Positions 62,439-64,000 of a DNA stretch of 64,000 nucleotides are shown here, piece after piece. The notes below the pieces were generated by a model. That model made no database searches. It was not told the origin of the DNA and worked only from the letters and a program-made list of their open reading frames with translations. This DNA comes from Micromonospora vinacea. Its GTDB lineage: Bacteria; Actinomycetota; Actinomycetes; Mycobacteriales; Micromonosporaceae. The stretch spans positions 3,224,001-3,288,000 of the forward strand of contig NZ_JADOTY010000001.1 of the NCBI RefSeq assembly GCF_015751785.1, written 5' to 3'. Numbering within the stretch: position 1 is the stretch's first letter; every line of letters starts with the position of its first letter. Made by a program: the position numbers and the translations under genes.

Positions 62439-63266
62439 GTGCGGATCAACGGACGGCTGCTCGTGCCGATCTCGTTGTCAGCGGTGCTGGCGACCGCCGC
62501 CTGTGGCCTGTCCACACCGGCGTCCGGGCAGGTCGAGGTCCCACACACCGGCCCGAGTGCGCAGAGCTCGGCTCCGAGCCGCAGCGACACCCCGACCTCC
62601 AGCCCGACTCCGAAGATTCCGACCGACGCGCAGATCCCCACCAGGGCCGCCGGCACCTTCACCACCGCAAGCGGCAACGGTCGCGTGATCGGCAAGGGCA
62701 AGAAGCGAGTGCGGTACAGCGTCTCGGTGGAGAAGGGCATCGCCTGGGGTGACATCCCGGCCTGGAAGCCGGACCGGTTCGCTGCGAGCATTGAGCAGGT
62801 GTTGGCGGCGCCGAACGGGTGGGCCACGTCGGCACAGCACCCGGTCACCAACTCCGCGGTGAACCTGACCCGGGCGTCGTGGTCCTTCCAGCGGGTCGGC
62901 AGCTCGACTGTCGACGTCGACGTGCGGCTCGCGACACCGAGGGCGGTGGACCGACTCTGCGGCGCGAGCGGCGTCGACACCGAGGGCGTCTACTCCTGCA
63001 AGTACGGCAAGACCATCATGATCAACCTGCGGCGGTGGCTCCAGGGCTCACCGGGATATCCGGTCAGCATCGACGAGTACCACGCCGGCGTGATCAATCA
63101 CGAGTTCGGTCACTTCCTCGGCTTCGCCCACATGAAGTGCGGCGGTCGCGGCAAGCCGGCCCCGGTCATGATGACCCAGACGATGGGCCTGGGCGGGTGC
63201 GTGCCCAACGTCAGCCCGTTCGTCGGCAACGGGCAGTTCGTCAGCGGACCCTGGGCGCCGTCCTGA
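62439..63266 (+). CDS. DUF3152 lipoprotein, zinc-metalloprotease-like
   Basis: A 275-residue protein. Lipoprotein signal (PISLSAVLATAACGL, Cys ~21), a Ser/Pro/Thr-rich linker of ~50 residues, then DUF3152: RVIGKGKKRVRYSVSVEKGI, SIEQVLAAPNGWATS, and the motif NHEFGHFLGFAHMKCGGRG near residue 221, i.e. the full H-E-x-x-H-x-x-G-x-x-H zinc-binding pattern of metzincin-like proteases. So it is probably an extracellular zinc protease, although no activity is known for the family. GTG 62439 with GGAGG seven bases upstream. Confidence 0.85.
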   Translation: MRINGRLLVPISLSAVLATAACGLSTPASGQVEVPHTGPSAQSSAPSRSDTPTSSPTPKIPTDAQIPTRAAGTFTTASGNGRVIGKGKKRVRYSVSVEKGIAWGDIPAWKPDRFAASIEQVLAAPNGWATSAQHPVTNSAVNLTRASWSFQRVGSSTVDVDVRLATPRAVDRLCGASGVDTEGVYSCKYGKTIMINLRRWLQGSPGYPVSIDEYHAGVINHEFGHFLGFAHMKCGGRGKPAPVMMTQTMGLGGCVPNVSPFVGNGQFVSGPWAPS

Positions 63267-63684
63267 CCTGATGATCCGGACCTGATGGCCTGCGGTCCAC
63301 CGAATTGGACGGTTTCCATGGGGTCGCATGCTCGAGAATGGGTGCCGCAGTCGATGTCCTCCCAGCTGTGCCGGCTCTGCGGCGAAGGCGCTCTTTCCTT
63401 CGGCCCCTGATCGGGGAATCAACAGGCCAGCCGTCAGACAAAGAGGCCTTTTGTAGGATATCTGACAGAGCTGAGCGTGGAGGCATTCGATATTTGCTGG
63501 ACCGAGTTCAAGAATTGCCTGAACGGCTGACATTGAACTGTCAGAGTGGGTGCGTTCTGAGCTGCCTCGTCATGTGGTTTCCGCCTGGCCGGAGGACTAA
63601 TTTCCGAGTGTGCCTATGGCACTGTGCGAAGCGCTTTGGTTCTCTGCGCACCAGCGCCAGTCAAGACCCGGGAGACACCACTCG
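63267..63684. other. Gene-free interval of lower GC content
   Basis: 418 bases, noticeably less GC-rich than the rest (for example 63420-63620). A 127-codon open frame on the plus strand has no ribosome binding site or family resemblance and I do not call it. No repeats of the families described here are present. It must contain the promoter for the gene at 63685. Confidence 0.5.
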
Positions 63685-64000
63685 ATGACGGTACCCAACG
63701 AGCCTGCCCAGAATCAGTTCCCCGCCGGCCAGTCGCCGATGCCGCCGACGGCTCAGTTCTCGCAGGTGCCCGCCGGGCAGTTCCCGCCGGCCCCGGCAGG
63801 TCAGTCTCCGCTGCCGCCCAACCAGTTCCCGCCGTCGCCCACCCCCAAGAAGCGTGCATCCTGGCTACTGCCCACTCTCATCGGGATCGGCGCCGTCGTG
63901 GTGCTCTGCTGTGGTAGTGCCGTGGTGGTCAGTCTTACCGCTGATGACAACAAGGTTGACGCCGCCGCCGTTAGCAGTGGCGCACCCGCCGCCACGAACA
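63685..64000 (+). CDS. Proline/glutamine-rich membrane protein, 3' truncated
   Basis: The frame is open to the window end (105 codons visible). The N-terminal ~55 residues are low complexity with repeats of the form PAGQFPP / PAGQSPLPP, followed by a basic KKRASW and one transmembrane segment (LLPTLIGIGAVVVLCCGSAVVVSL), then an outward Ala-rich start of a further domain. It is a common layout for actinobacterial secreted or sensor proteins with a cytosolic Pro/Gln tail; the outer domain lies outside the window. ATG 63685, GGGAG ten bases upstream. Confidence 0.75.
   Translation, partial: MTVPNEPAQNQFPAGQSPMPPTAQFSQVPAGQFPPAPAGQSPLPPNQFPPSPTPKKRASWLLPTLIGIGAVVVLCCGSAVVVSLTADDNKVDAAAVSSGAPAATN

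Noticed and set aside
63305..63688. 127-codon open frame on the plus strand in the low-GC interval
   Set aside because: No ribosome binding site, no third-position GC bias, many cysteines and arginines in no pattern, and it overlaps the better-supported gene at 63685.

Overview
The window looks like chromosome of a high-GC actinobacterium, most probably Micromonosporaceae (Micromonospora or a close relative). The clues are very GC-rich coding DNA with strong third-position GC, many GTG starts, frequent 4-base ATGA/GTGA overlaps between cistrons, a gatCAB operon with no glutaminyl-tRNA synthetase in sight, and many palindromic intergenic repeats. I see no rRNA, tRNA, CRISPR array, phage or transposase gene. 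The first gene (GNAT) and the last gene (proline-rich membrane protein) are cut by the window edges.

Layout. 0-2.4 kb: GNAT fragment, then a three-gene operon (membrane protein, DCC thiol-disulfide protein, TetR regulator) read leftwards from a promoter embedded in two near-identical palindromic operators. 2.5-5.3 kb: a GH3 (NagZ-like) glycosidase divergent from a ROK regulator. 5.4-9.3 kb: an ABC exporter pair, a lone ABC ATPase and ribokinase. 9.3-18.5 kb: a GlxA-type regulator, rhodanese, small membrane proteins (two DUF6232 paralogues, two DUF202 proteins), enoyl-CoA hydratase, an acetolactate-synthase-like enzyme and a GNAT. 18.6-20.4 kb: etfBA closed by a perfect hairpin. 20.5-23.6 kb: an ECF sigma/anti-sigma pair divergent from a secreted DUF4397 protein and a class F sortase, with matching promoter motifs facing both ways. 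23.7-28.8 kb: cysteine desulfurase, mnmA (both for tRNA 2-thiolation), a MetE-like protein, a VOC protein and an ADP-ribosylglycohydrolase.

28.8-30 kb is a repeat-dense interval around a membrane-tethered PemK/MazF-like protein. 30-38.5 kb: ligA, a GGDEF-EAL protein and gatC-gatA-gatB; an 80-base insertion between gatC and gatA carries a 27-codon mini-ORF that keeps ATGA coupling on both sides. 38.7-49.9 kb: an AceE-like E1 enzyme, membrane metallophosphoesterase, PQQ-type sugar dehydrogenase lipoprotein, GAF-PP2C phosphatase, 2-hydroxyacid dehydrogenase, PH-like membrane protein and a second, degenerate GGDEF/EAL protein. 49.9-53.5 kb: a LacI repressor divergent from a GH2 beta-mannosidase. 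53.8-55.8 kb: an ArsR-SulP operon bracketed by two copies of one palindromic repeat. 55.9-62.3 kb: a six-gene leftward operon (amino-acid ABC transporter, asparaginase, CutC) divergent from a second ROK regulator, with a promoter lying on duplicated operator sequence. 62.4-64 kb: a DUF3152 zinc-protease-like lipoprotein and the truncated membrane protein.

Much of the window is sugar, amino-sugar and amino-acid scavenging under local repressors (ROK, ROK, LacI, TetR), plus house-keeping translation and DNA-repair genes. The points most worth following are the sigma/anti-sigma/sortase locus with paired promoters, the coupling-preserving insert in gatCAB, the nested palindromic repeats, and the ROK-controlled transporter-asparaginase-CutC operon.
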